Under the pieces are notes generated by a model that was not told the DNA's origin, searched no databases, and was given only the letters and a program-made list of their open reading frames with translations. Source: Planctomycetota bacterium (GTDB lineage Bacteria; Planctomycetota; MHYJ01; JACQXL01; JACRIJ01). From it: DNA of 49,040 bases. This document shows, piece after piece, positions 25,518-33,948 of the stretch. The stretch is from assembly GCA_016220095.1 (NCBI GenBank), contig JACRIJ010000012.1, positions 1 to 49,040 of the forward strand, read 5' to 3'. The stretch's first letter is position 1; every line of letters begins with the position of its first letter. The translations under genes were made by a program, and so were the position numbers.

Positions 25518-25635
25518 CAGTAAAGGGTGGGCAAAAAAATAACATTTGCCTTAAAATCCCAATAAACATTTAGAGCCACCAAGATCTGGTGGCTCTACAA
25601 AGCGCCGCAGGGAACTTAAAATCCACCCTTTACTG
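25518..25635. repeat. Nested palindromic element, copy B
   Basis: Outer inverted repeats of 13 bp (CAGTAAAGGGTGG at 25518-25530 and its complement at 25623-25635) enclose a hairpin with 11-bp arms TAGAGCCACCA (25571-25581 and 25587-25597). The build is the same as at 17645-17765. Confidence 0.82.
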
Positions 25636-25724
25636 AGAACGTGTGAAATAATATCCCGGAACAGCCGTGAAACGTGCAAATATGCGGCCTTATGACAGAT
25701 TTATGAGATTTTTTCACACGTTCT
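25636..25724. repeat. 89-bp element with 13-bp inverted ends
   Basis: AGAACGTGTGAAA at 25636-25648 is perfectly inverted at 25712-25724. The element abuts the preceding one without a gap. No ORF lies inside. It may be a small non-autonomous mobile element or a long hairpin transcription signal between the divergent genes. Confidence 0.75.
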
Positions 25725-25838
25725 GACCGGTTACGGAAGGCAGGCCCTAATTCTTATTCTTTATTGCTAAAGCTATCTCTCTAAAAGGCCGAAAAAACTC
25801 TTGGGGGAAATTGTCTGTTTTTTATTAGCTGTTACTAA

Positions 25839-27272
25839 ATGAAGAATTCGCATTTTCGCCGGTTACTGACAGTAACCGCGGCTGTAATCTGCCTGTGCGG
25901 ATGCAGAAACACAAGGTCCCCCGTGGTACCCGTTGACACGGCACATGCCGAACGGAACGGCGGAGATATTGATCCCGCCATGCTTAAGGCATACTCCGCC
26001 TATATTACGGGAAGCAGTGAAAGGGATAAAAAGACCGAAGAACTGATAAGAGAAGTCATTTCCAGCCATATAGAGCTTTTTGACCTGAAATTTGAATTGG
26101 CGCAGAATGACAAATCCTACGGCACCGAAACGGATGTGATTATGGAAGGCCTTAAGGACCCATGGCCCGAAGTAATATTGCACATACTCGGTAAAATCCA
26201 ATCCATGCCTAAAGACAAGGCCGGCCAGATTATACCTTCATTGCATTCAATACTCGTAAATCAAGGACAACCTGACAATGTAAAAATTGAAACCATAAGC
26301 ACCCTGGGCAATATTTGCCCTGCGAACAGCGAAGACACGCTTGCCATACTCGCAGAATTCATCAAAAATCCGGCCGTGGAGATGCGCAAGGCCGCAGTAG
26401 AGGCGATCGGGCAAATAGGCGGAAAAAACCTCCTCATAACAGCACTTTCTGATAAAAATTCCGACATCCAGCAAATAGCAGTGCGCAAACTCGGCGGCCT
26501 TAAGGACAAAACCGCCGCGGAACATCTTATATACCTTTACAACAGAACTTACACGCCTAAACTCAAACAGGATATCCTCGTAGCCCTCGCGGACATCGGC
26601 GAAACAGAGAAAACCGCGCCTTTTCTGCTCGGCATAATAAACACTTCTTCGGACTGGGAACAGCTCTGGTTCGCCATTGACACCCTTGGCAAAATTGCCA
26701 CCCCGTCCGATGAAATATGCGACGCCCTTTCCAAAACCTTCCGGCATCCGAATACGGAAGTGCGGCTTATCACCGTAAAAACCTTTGGAAGCATCAGGAT
26801 ATGCCGCGCCGTGCCGCTTCTTACGGAAGCCTATTCAAGAGAAACCGACCAGCGCCTGAAAGACGCCTGCGTATCCTCTCTTCAAACAATATGCAAATAC
26901 CTCATTGAAAAAACCGAGTGGAAATCCGCCCTGGAGACGATAACCGAATTCCGGAAAATCAGGCCCGATGACCAGTCCGCGCTCAAAGACGCCGCCCTGT
27001 GCCTTTACAAGACAGGAGAATATGACCCTGCAATGGAAAAAATTCGGCAGGTGATCAATGTAGCGGAAAAGAACACGCCCCTGTGGCTTGACAGCCATAT
27101 CCTGCAAATAGAAATTATGCGCGCAAAGAAAAATTTCAAGGCCGCTATTAATGAAATAGACCGCCTGCTTAAGGCGAATTCCCTGCCAGAAGATTTCAAG
27201 AAGAAGTTGCTTGGCCTTAAGGACACCGTAGAAGCTGAAACAGCAAATGAGAAGACGGAGAACAGACGATAA
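25839..27272 (+). CDS. HEAT-repeat lipoprotein
   Basis: The 477-residue protein opens with a lipoprotein signal peptide: basic residues, hydrophobic core LLTVTAAVICLCG and lipobox L-C-G-C (Cys about 22). Residues about 80-330 form HEAT/armadillo-like helical repeats (such as DPWPEVILHILGKIQSMPKD, NPAVEMRKAAVEAIGQIGG, NTEVRLITVKTFGSI) and 335-460 TPR-like pairs (ALCLYKTGEYDPAMEKIRQV). It is likely anchored at a membrane in the periplasm as a binding scaffold; Lnt at 3269 could acylate it. The start lacks a Shine-Dalgarno. The MsbA-like gene follows after ~120 bp with its own possible -10 box. Partner unknown. Confidence 0.85.
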   Translation: MKNSHFRRLLTVTAAVICLCGCRNTRSPVVPVDTAHAERNGGDIDPAMLKAYSAYITGSSERDKKTEELIREVISSHIELFDLKFELAQNDKSYGTETDVIMEGLKDPWPEVILHILGKIQSMPKDKAGQIIPSLHSILVNQGQPDNVKIETISTLGNICPANSEDTLAILAEFIKNPAVEMRKAAVEAIGQIGGKNLLITALSDKNSDIQQIAVRKLGGLKDKTAAEHLIYLYNRTYTPKLKQDILVALADIGETEKTAPFLLGIINTSSDWEQLWFAIDTLGKIATPSDEICDALSKTFRHPNTEVRLITVKTFGSIRICRAVPLLTEAYSRETDQRLKDACVSSLQTICKYLIEKTEWKSALETITEFRKIRPDDQSALKDAALCLYKTGEYDPAMEKIRQVINVAEKNTPLWLDSHILQIEIMRAKKNFKAAINEIDRLLKANSLPEDFKKKLLGLKDTVEAETANEKTENRR

Positions 27273-27357
27273 CTGCCGGCAATCAGCGGCTGGCGGCCAG
27301 TTATGATTGAAAATAACGCGGGAATATGAAATTTCTTCCAATTCCGCGGACTAATCA

Positions 27358-27363
27358 TATAAT
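27358..27363 (+). promoter_or_regulatory. Possible -10 box of the ABC exporter gene
   Basis: A perfect TATAAT lies 28 bp before the ATG at 27392. The best -35, TTCCAA (27335-27340) 17 bp upstream, matches only three of six positions, so promoter activity is uncertain. Confidence 0.35.
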
Positions 27364-27391
27364 AAACAGCGTTAAGGAATCACATGACACA

Positions 27392-29149
27392 ATGAAAGCC
27401 AAGGAATCATTTACAACATTATGGCGGCTGATAAAAATAGGCAGAAAATACTGGCTTTATTACATAATTATTTTTGTCGTCAACCTGGTTTACGCCGCGA
27501 TTTACGAAGGCCGCGCCCTGATTATAAAACCATTTTTTGACGACGGCTTCATAGAAAAAAACTGGGAGGCCTGCTTCAGCGCCGCATTAATCTTATTCTC
27601 CCTGGCACTGCCGCTCGCCCTGTTAAGGTACCTGAAGGATTATCTCCAGGGTTACATATCTTTTGCCATACTCATACACCTCCGCAACCGCCTGTGCAAC
27701 CACTTATTGACGCTCTCAATGCGGTTTTTCAACAAGGAAAAATCCGGGGACATCATGTCAAGACTCACTAACGACGTAATGGTGGCGCAAAACGCACTGC
27801 ATTTCGTATTCGGAGACTGGGTGGAACAGCCGATGAAAATACTCATAGCGCTCGGGCTGGCCTTCTATATAAACTGGAAATTAGCCCTCGGAGCGCTTAT
27901 ACTTTTTCCGCTCTTCATATATCCAATAACAAAACTTGGTAGAAATATAAAAAAATACAAAGGCGAAAGCCTTGTTAAGCTAAGCGATGTAACGGAAGCA
28001 ATACACCAGATGTTTTCAGGAATAAAAATAGTCAAGGCATTTAACCGCACGGACAGGGAGAATACGGAGTTTGAAAGGTTAAACCGCGGATTCCTGCGTA
28101 AATCACTGCAGGTGGAACGCCGGAAGGCAATATCAGGCGCAATACTTGAATTATTCCAGGCTATTTCCATGGGATTGCTTTTGATGATTGGCGGTTACCT
28201 TGTCGCAAAATCAAGCACCATACCGATGACACCCGGCGATTTCATTGCTTTCGCCGTAGTCATGATATCCATGTACGCGCCTTCCAGGGTACTCGCAAAA
28301 GCGTATAATTACACGATGGAATCCACTGCAGGCTGTGAACGGATATTTGAATTCATGGACATGAAACCGGACATAACCGACAGCCCGGACGCGGTGCCCC
28401 TTGACAGGATAGAAAAAGGGATAGTCATCAAAAACCTGGATTTCTCATACGAAACCGAACCCGTACTGCAGAACATATGCCTTGAGGCAAAGCACGGAGA
28501 AGTTGTCGCGCTTGTCGGCCCAAGCGGCGCGGGTAAAACTACATTGCTCGACCTGTTAGCAAGATTCTATGACCCGTTAAACGGTTCTATTGAAATAGAC
28601 GGCATTGACCTGCGACGAATCAAGAAAGACTCTTACATGAAACACATCGCCATAGTAACCCAGGATCCGTTTTTATTCAACTCAACCATACGGGAAAATA
28701 TCCTTTACGGCAAAGAAGACGCCACCCAGGACGAAATAGAAACCGCAACCAGGGCGGCCAATATACACGAATTCATCGCAGGACTGGAATCGGGATACGA
28801 TACCCCGGCAGGAGAGAGGGGCACACTTATGTCCGGCGGCCAGAGGCAGAGGATTGCCATAGCGCGCGCTCTCCTGAAGAATCCCGAAATACTCCTATTG
28901 GACGAAGCCACATCAGCGCTGGATTCGGAATCGGAAAAACTCGTACAGGAGGCCCTCGCCAACCTGATGAAAGGCCGCACTACATTCGTGATAGCACACC
29001 GCATTTCAACGATACAACACGCGGATAAGATTGTCGTCCTTGAACAAGGCAGGATAATTGAAACCGGCAGACATGAGGAACTCCTGCAGAAAGACGGGCT
29101 GTACGCGAAATTGTACAGGTATCAGTTCGGACAGAACGCGGGCGAATGA
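27392..29149 (+). CDS. MsbA-like ABC exporter
   Basis: The protein fuses a six-helix membrane domain (about 20-320) to an ATPase domain (about 345-585), the layout of MsbA and other homodimeric ABC exporters. ATPase motifs: Walker A GPSGAGKTT (about 386-394), Q-loop VTQDPFLFNSTIREN, signature LMSGGQRQRIAIARAL (about 490), Walker B ILLLDEATSALDSES and H-loop IAHRIST. The ATG at 27392 (585 residues) fits the family better than a 22-codon longer frame with no support. Given kds and lpt genes in the same window, lipid A-core flipping across the inner membrane is the likely task, but the family also has multidrug and peptide exporters, so no gene symbol is given. Confidence 0.92.
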   Translation: MKAKESFTTLWRLIKIGRKYWLYYIIIFVVNLVYAAIYEGRALIIKPFFDDGFIEKNWEACFSAALILFSLALPLALLRYLKDYLQGYISFAILIHLRNRLCNHLLTLSMRFFNKEKSGDIMSRLTNDVMVAQNALHFVFGDWVEQPMKILIALGLAFYINWKLALGALILFPLFIYPITKLGRNIKKYKGESLVKLSDVTEAIHQMFSGIKIVKAFNRTDRENTEFERLNRGFLRKSLQVERRKAISGAILELFQAISMGLLLMIGGYLVAKSSTIPMTPGDFIAFAVVMISMYAPSRVLAKAYNYTMESTAGCERIFEFMDMKPDITDSPDAVPLDRIEKGIVIKNLDFSYETEPVLQNICLEAKHGEVVALVGPSGAGKTTLLDLLARFYDPLNGSIEIDGIDLRRIKKDSYMKHIAIVTQDPFLFNSTIRENILYGKEDATQDEIETATRAANIHEFIAGLESGYDTPAGERGTLMSGGQRQRIAIARALLKNPEILLLDEATSALDSESEKLVQEALANLMKGRTTFVIAHRISTIQHADKIVVLEQGRIIETGRHEELLQKDGLYAKLYRYQFGQNAGE

Positions 29150-29233
29150 GTCTCGAGTATAACGTGTTGCGAGTAGCGGGTAGCGAAGGACGAGCGAGGA
29201 ACGAACGGCGAAACAAAAGTAATTTCATTTTCC
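29150..29233. repeat. Reverse-oriented 'GAGTAGCG' text spacer
   Basis: Words such as GTTGCGAGTAGCGGGTAGCG and GAAGGACGAGCGAGGAACG are the reverse complement of the CGCTACTC class at 7328-7392 and 23160-23192. It lies between the exporter gene and the nuo promoter. Confidence 0.55.
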
Positions 29234-29262
29234 TTGACATTATTTTCGGATTATTGTATAAA
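29234..29262 (+). promoter_or_regulatory. Strong sigma-70 promoter of the nuo operon
   Basis: A perfect TTGACA (29234-29239) and TATAAA (29257-29262) are exactly 17 bp apart. Transcription would begin near 29269 and leave a ~100-nt leader before nuoA. Confidence 0.82.
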
Positions 29263-29371
29263 GTTTCCAAGCTACTATTAAGAGAAGTTTGGCAACACAA
29301 TGCCTTATATCGGAAATTTTGCGTGCTCAGCGAGAAACCGTTAATTGAGTTACTATGAAAGATATACTCCG

Positions 29372-29728
29372 ATGAGCTCCAATTTGTTATTCCTTATTAT
29401 ATACACACTATTGGCGATTGCAACTGCCGGCGGCATGTTGTTTGCATCATATCTATTAGGCCCCCGCAGGAACCGCGAGCTCAAAGACACTCCTTATGAA
29501 TGCGGCATGCCTATCCTCGGAACCGCGCGGGAACGCTTCTCCGTCAAATTCTACCTCACCGCCCTGGCATTCCTCCTTTTTGACATTGAAACCGTATTCC
29601 TCATACCCTGGGCCGTCGTTTACAAATCACTCGGCGTCACGGGCCTTGTTGAAGCGGTAATTTTCATACTTATCCTTGCTTTCGGATTATACTATATCTG
29701 GGAACGCGGAGCTCTTGAATGGGATTAG
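29372..29728 (+). CDS. nuoA: NADH-quinone oxidoreductase subunit A
   Basis: NuoA is a three-helix subunit at the quinone end of the membrane arm of complex I. With the ATG at 29372 the protein has 118 residues, the normal size; an upstream in-frame TTG (29345) would add nine unusual residues. The conserved loop [10 protein letters not shown] (about 41-50, holding the loop Cys) and helix 2 start [18 protein letters not shown] (about 61-78) are present. It is the first of fourteen nuo genes and overlaps nuoB by 10 bp. Confidence 0.95.
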   Translation: MSSNLLFLIIYTLLAIATAGGMLFASYLLGPRRNRELKDTPYECGMPILGTARERFSVKFYLTALAFLLFDIETVFLIPWAVVYKSLGVTGLVEAVIFILILAFGLYYIWERGALEWD

Positions 29729-30234
29729 AAGAAATACAAGTTCCTTTTGTAACAACTACGCTTAATGCCGTAATAAAATGGGGCAGGAAGAATTCGCTCT
29801 TCCCCATGCCTTTCGGCGTTGCCTGCTGTGCCATTGAAATGATGTCAACATTGGCGTCAAGGTTTGACCTTGCGCGCTTCGGCGCCGAAGTCATCAGGTT
29901 CTCTCCGAGGCAGGCCGACCTTATGATCGTCTCAGGCCGCATCTGCATCAAGACCATGCCCGTACTGTATAATATATGGGAACAAATGCCTGAACCCAAA
30001 TGGTGCATTTCCATGGGCGCGTGCGCCTCTTCGGGCGGATTGTTTGATACCTATACGATGGTGCAAGGCGTGGACCGCTTTATACCCGTTGACGTCTATA
30101 TACCCGGATGCCCGCCCAGGCCGGAAAGCCTTATTGACGCGGTAATGAAAATCCAGGAACTGATAGACAAAGGCCAGTCCAAAAGCAAGTCCGTCAGGCC
30201 TAAAATAGACAGCAAATACGAATATGAGATCTAA
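29719..30234 (+). CDS. nuoB: NADH-quinone oxidoreductase subunit B
   Basis: NuoB holds cluster N2, the last iron-sulfur centre before quinone, in the peripheral arm of complex I. The 171-residue protein has the ligands: the adjacent pair in ACCAIEMMS (about 34-42), Cys in [10 protein letters not shown] (about 97-106) and Cys in [11 protein letters not shown] (about 126-136). The ATG overlaps nuoA's last codons, indicating coupled translation. A basic tail (KSKSVRPK) ends the protein. Confidence 0.97.
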   Translation: MGLEEIQVPFVTTTLNAVIKWGRKNSLFPMPFGVACCAIEMMSTLASRFDLARFGAEVIRFSPRQADLMIVSGRICIKTMPVLYNIWEQMPEPKWCISMGACASSGGLFDTYTMVQGVDRFIPVDVYIPGCPPRPESLIDAVMKIQELIDKGQSKSKSVRPKIDSKYEYEI

Positions 30235-30272
30235 GATATGCGATTTGGGATATAGGATTTAAAATTTGAAAT

Positions 30273-30788
30273 ATGAGTGACGCATTGAATACTATAATAA
30301 AGGAAAAGATTACGGCAAAATTCGGCGAACACGTGCTGGAAACAACGGAATTCCGCGGACAGTTGGCGTTTACCGTAAAACAGGACAGGAATTGCGAGAT
30401 CGCGGAATTTCTCAAGACAGACCCTGATTTGGCCTATGATTACCTTGAGGATATCTGCGGCGCGGATTACCTGGAATACGAGGGCGCAAAAGACAGGTTT
30501 TGCGTCATATATCAGTTTTATTCCTTTAAAAATAACCACCGCGTGCGCGTCAAGGTGTTCCTGCCGGAAAAGAATCCTTCCCTGGACTCCCTGACATGCC
30601 TGTGGAAATCAGCGGGTTTTCCCGAACGTGAAATATATGACATGTACGGAATAACTTTCAGAAACCACCCTGACATGAGGCGCCTCCTTATGCCGGATGA
30701 TTTCGGAAGCAACCCCTTGAGAAAAGACTACCCTTTAAAAGGAAAAGGCGAACGCGACAGGTTCCCTAAATACACCGTTGACGACTAA
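30273..30788 (+). CDS. nuoC: NADH-quinone oxidoreductase subunit C
   Basis: NuoC is a peripheral-arm subunit that contacts NuoD and NuoB near the quinone site. The 171-residue protein is the separate (not NuoCD-fused) form. The family motif PEREIYDMYGITFRNHPD (about 117-134) and the end motif NPLRKDYPLKGKGER (about 147-161) are clear. The 38-bp gap before it is made of GATTT-type text-like spacer that runs up to the ATG, and no Shine-Dalgarno is present. Confidence 0.96.
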   Translation: MSDALNTIIKEKITAKFGEHVLETTEFRGQLAFTVKQDRNCEIAEFLKTDPDLAYDYLEDICGADYLEYEGAKDRFCVIYQFYSFKNNHRVRVKVFLPEKNPSLDSLTCLWKSAGFPEREIYDMYGITFRNHPDMRRLLMPDDFGSNPLRKDYPLKGKGERDRFPKYTVDD

Positions 30789-30846
30789 ACAGCGAGACAA
30801 CTTAACCCCGTAACCCTTTAACCCCTAAACTCCGTATCCCTAATAT

Positions 30847-32055
30847 ATGACAGTGAATTACCAGAACAACGAACTTGATACAAAACGGATGGTGCTGAAC
30901 TTCGGTCCCCAGCATCCTTCCATGCACGGCACCCTGCGGTGCGTTCTTGAACTTGACGGCGAAGTCGTCGTCAAAGCCACGCCGCATATGGGTTATCTGC
31001 ATACCGGTTTTGAAAAACTCGCCGAATACCGCACGTGGAACCAGGTAGTGCCCATCACGGACAGGATGAATTACCTCTCGCCAATGTCAAATAACATCGG
31101 ATACGCGCAGGCTGTGGAGGAATTGATGGGAATTGAACTGCCTCCTAAGGCCCAATACGTGCGCGTTATTATGGCGGAACTTTCGCGTTTCGCCGACCAT
31201 GTTATCTCGGTCGGCCTGCACGGAATGGACCTCGGCGCGTTCACCGTCATGCTGTGGGGGTTTATAGAACGTGAAAAGGCATACGACCTTTTTGAAATAG
31301 CAACAGGCGGAAGATTGACTACAAGCTATACGCGCATAGGCGGCCTCGCAAGGGATATCCCGCCGGAATTCATCCCGGCGCTTAAATCCAAACTCTGCAA
31401 GTTCATGAGCATCGTTGATGAAATAGAATACATGCTGTCTAATAACAGAATATTCATGGACAGGACACAGGGTGTCGGCACAATAACAAAAGAAGACGCC
31501 ATTAACTGGGGCGTCAGCGGCCCTTCCCTGCGCGCCTGCGGCATTGAATGGGATATACGCAAATCCCGCCCGTACCTGTGCTATAAAGACCTGGACTTCA
31601 TCGTCCCTATCGCCGCGGAAGGCGATACGTACGCACGGTATAAAGTACGCTGTGAAGAGATGCGCCAGAGCATCAGAATCATTGAACAATGCCTTGCCAA
31701 ACTCCCGGACGGGCCCGTTAATATCTTTGACCATAAAGCGCGTCTTCCTGAAAAGGAAGAGGTTTATAATACAATAGAAGGCTTGATACACCACTTTAAG
31801 CTCATTATGCACGGTGACCAGCACGGCATGCATCCGCCGAAAGGCGAGGTCTATTCCTGCACCGAAGTACCGAACGGAAACCTCGGTTTCTTCCTGATAA
31901 GCGACGGCACCGGCAAACCCTACAGAATGCGCGTAAGGCCGCCGTCATTGTACCACTATCAGCTGTTCGGTAAAATAGCCGAAGGCGCTATGATAGCAGA
32001 CCTGGTCGCTATAATGAGCAGTTTTAATGTAATCGCGGGAGAATTAGACCGGTAA
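30847..32055 (+). CDS. nuoD: NADH-quinone oxidoreductase subunit D
   Basis: NuoD (49-kDa subunit) forms much of the quinone chamber with NuoB and is related to the large subunit of NiFe hydrogenases, although the metal-site cysteines are lost as usual. The 402-residue protein begins with NFGPQHPSMHGTLR (about 18-31), shows GYLHTGFEKLAE (about 54-65), and ends in VIAGELDR, the typical C-terminus. A spacer of 58 bp, with words CCCCGTAACCC and AACCCCTAAACTCCG, separates it from nuoC; the start has no Shine-Dalgarno but TAATAT before ATG. Confidence 0.97.
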   Translation: MTVNYQNNELDTKRMVLNFGPQHPSMHGTLRCVLELDGEVVVKATPHMGYLHTGFEKLAEYRTWNQVVPITDRMNYLSPMSNNIGYAQAVEELMGIELPPKAQYVRVIMAELSRFADHVISVGLHGMDLGAFTVMLWGFIEREKAYDLFEIATGGRLTTSYTRIGGLARDIPPEFIPALKSKLCKFMSIVDEIEYMLSNNRIFMDRTQGVGTITKEDAINWGVSGPSLRACGIEWDIRKSRPYLCYKDLDFIVPIAAEGDTYARYKVRCEEMRQSIRIIEQCLAKLPDGPVNIFDHKARLPEKEEVYNTIEGLIHHFKLIMHGDQHGMHPPKGEVYSCTEVPNGNLGFFLISDGTGKPYRMRVRPPSLYHYQLFGKIAEGAMIADLVAIMSSFNVIAGELDR

Positions 32056-32119
32056 ATTCTTTGCCGCGAAGGCGCAAGACCGCGAAGATTTACGTGAAAA
32101 TTGAGATCTATAAAAATAT

Positions 32120-32593
32120 ATGCCCAAGACTTTTAACGCTAAAACAATGGAAAAATTTCAGGCGCTGTCCCAGCGTTATCCTACAAAGGACGCCCTGTTA
32201 CTGCCCGTTCTGCGCCTCGCGGAAGAGGAATTCAACGGGATCGACGACGATGCGATGGAACTCGTCGCCGGCCTCGTCGGCGTGCCTCCCGCAAAAGTAA
32301 TGTCGGTATTTACATTCTATACCCATTACCGCAGGGCAGGCTCCGGAAAATATCTACTGCAGGTATGCAGTACCCTGCCGTGCGCGCTCAGGGGTTCGCA
32401 GGAAATTTTTGAACACCTGAAAAAGAAACTCGGCATTGACTCGGAAGAGACCACTAAGGACGGTAAATTCACTCTGAAAAAAGTGGAGTGCCTCGGCTCC
32501 TGCGGCACCTCGCCCGTAGTGCAGATAAACGAGGATTATTACGAAAACCTGACAACTGAAAAACTGGATGAAATCCTGAACAAATTGCAGTAA
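32120..32593 (+). CDS. nuoE: NADH-quinone oxidoreductase subunit E
   Basis: NuoE carries the [2Fe-2S] cluster N1a next to the FMN-bearing NuoF. The 157-residue thioredoxin-like protein has the four cysteine ligands: CSTLPC (about 89-94) and CLGSC (about 130-134). N-terminal helical domain (about 1-70) is as in the family. Gap to nuoD is 64 bp and includes a GCGAAGGCGCAAGACCGCG text word; nuoF follows in 14 bp. Confidence 0.96.
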   Translation: MPKTFNAKTMEKFQALSQRYPTKDALLLPVLRLAEEEFNGIDDDAMELVAGLVGVPPAKVMSVFTFYTHYRRAGSGKYLLQVCSTLPCALRGSQEIFEHLKKKLGIDSEETTKDGKFTLKKVECLGSCGTSPVVQINEDYYENLTTEKLDEILNKLQ

Positions 32594-32607
32594 TTGCGTT
32601 TAATTAT

Positions 32608-33876
32608 ATGCCAGAAAAGACATTATTAAAACATACGGATACGCCCAACTCAGAGACGATGGACTTCTACCTGTCTCAAAAAGGCTACGAAGCCTCCAGA
32701 AAAGCGCTTACGTCTTATGAACCGGCCAAACTTATTGACGAGGTCAAGGGTTCCGGCCTGCGCGGACGCGGCGGCGCGGGTTTTTCCACGGGCATGAAAT
32801 GGTCTTTCGTTCCCAAGGACATCTTCCCGAAATATCTCGTATGCAATGCGGATGAAAGCGAACCCGGCACCTTTAAGGACCGCGCTCTCATAGAACGCTA
32901 CCCGCATTCCGTGATTGAAGGCATCATCATCGCCTGCTGGGCGGTGCAGATTAACAGCGCCTTCATCTATATAAGAGGCGAATTCACCCTCGGCGCCAAA
33001 AAACTACAAAAGGCGATTGACGAGGCATACCAGAAGGGTTTCCTCGGCAAGAATATATTCGGCTCTAAATTCAACCTTGATATCACCGTGCACCGAGGCG
33101 CAGGCGCTTATATTTGCGGCGAAGAAACCGGATTGCTGACATCCATTGAGGGTTACAGGGGTTATCCCAAGATAAAACCGCCCTTCCCGGCCATCCAGGG
33201 CCTGTTTGCAAAACCGACCGTAATAAATAACGTGGAAACCCTTGCCAATCTGCCCTACATCCTGAATAACGGCGCGCAATGGTTCAAGAGCATGGGCACG
33301 GAAAAAAGCCCGGGCCCTAAGATATTCTGCGTAAGCGGGCACGTAAACAAACCCGGATTGTATGAATTGCCGCTCGGCACTCCCTGCATGGAAATCATAA
33401 ACAATTATGGCGGCGGAGTCTGGAAAAACAGGAAACTCAAGGCCGTCATACCCGGCGGTTCGTCCGCTCCGGTGCTTACGGCCGCGCAGGCTGAAAAACT
33501 GAATATGGATTACGAAGCCGTTGCCGCGGCCGGCAGTATGCTCGGCTCAGGCGGCCTTATAGTCATGGATGAAACCGTTTGCATGGTGAACGCCCTGTAC
33601 AACCTCATCAGGTTCTATCACCATGAATCCTGCGGCCAATGCACCCCTTGCAGGTACGGCACCGGCTGGCTTGATAAAATATTGCACCGCATGGAACACG
33701 GCAACGGCAAACAAGGCGACATTGAACTTATGCTTAATATCTGCGATAACATGCGCGGAAAAACAATATGCGTGCTGGCTGATGCCGCGGCTATGCCCGT
33801 GCAGAGCTTTATAAAGAATTTCCGCGATGAATTTGAATACCACATAAAAGAACATAAATGCACCGTGACGATTTAA
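32608..33876 (+). CDS. nuoF: NADH-quinone oxidoreductase subunit F
   Basis: NuoF binds NADH and FMN and passes electrons to cluster N3. The 422-residue protein has the glycine-rich NADH/FMN region GLRGRGGAGFSTGMKWSF (about 50-67), the FMN-binding GAGAYICGEETGL (about 168-180) and N3 ligands ESCGQCTPCRYGT (about 332-344) with the fourth Cys in GKTICVLADA (about 385-394). Normal length and order. Together with NuoE and the N-terminal part of NuoG it forms the electron-input module. Confidence 0.97.
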   Translation: MPEKTLLKHTDTPNSETMDFYLSQKGYEASRKALTSYEPAKLIDEVKGSGLRGRGGAGFSTGMKWSFVPKDIFPKYLVCNADESEPGTFKDRALIERYPHSVIEGIIIACWAVQINSAFIYIRGEFTLGAKKLQKAIDEAYQKGFLGKNIFGSKFNLDITVHRGAGAYICGEETGLLTSIEGYRGYPKIKPPFPAIQGLFAKPTVINNVETLANLPYILNNGAQWFKSMGTEKSPGPKIFCVSGHVNKPGLYELPLGTPCMEIINNYGGGVWKNRKLKAVIPGGSSAPVLTAAQAEKLNMDYEAVAAAGSMLGSGGLIVMDETVCMVNALYNLIRFYHHESCGQCTPCRYGTGWLDKILHRMEHGNGKQGDIELMLNICDNMRGKTICVLADAAAMPVQSFIKNFRDEFEYHIKEHKCTVTI

Positions 33877-33948
33877 GATTTAAGAATTAAGATTTCGGAT
33901 TTGAGATCTGAGATTTCAAATTTGAGATTGCGTTTTTTAGAGATAAAA
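33877..33948. repeat. Text-like 'GATTTAAG/GAGATTT' spacer in the nuo operon
   Basis: Between nuoF and nuoG every ~8-10 bases repeat a variant of GATTTGAG or AAGATTTAAG (AAGATTTAAGAATTAAG, ATTTGAGATCTGAG, TCAAATTTGAGATTG). The repeat runs up to about 15 bp before the nuoG start. It is the clearest example of this word class in the window. Confidence 0.7.

Noticed and set aside
31087..31833. 248-codon minus-strand frame inside nuoD
   Set aside because: nuoD motifs are unmistakable; the antisense frame is due to codon bias.
33877..33948. CRISPR-like array because of regularly spaced words
   Set aside because: Units are 8-10 bases, degenerate and without spacers; no cas gene is present.
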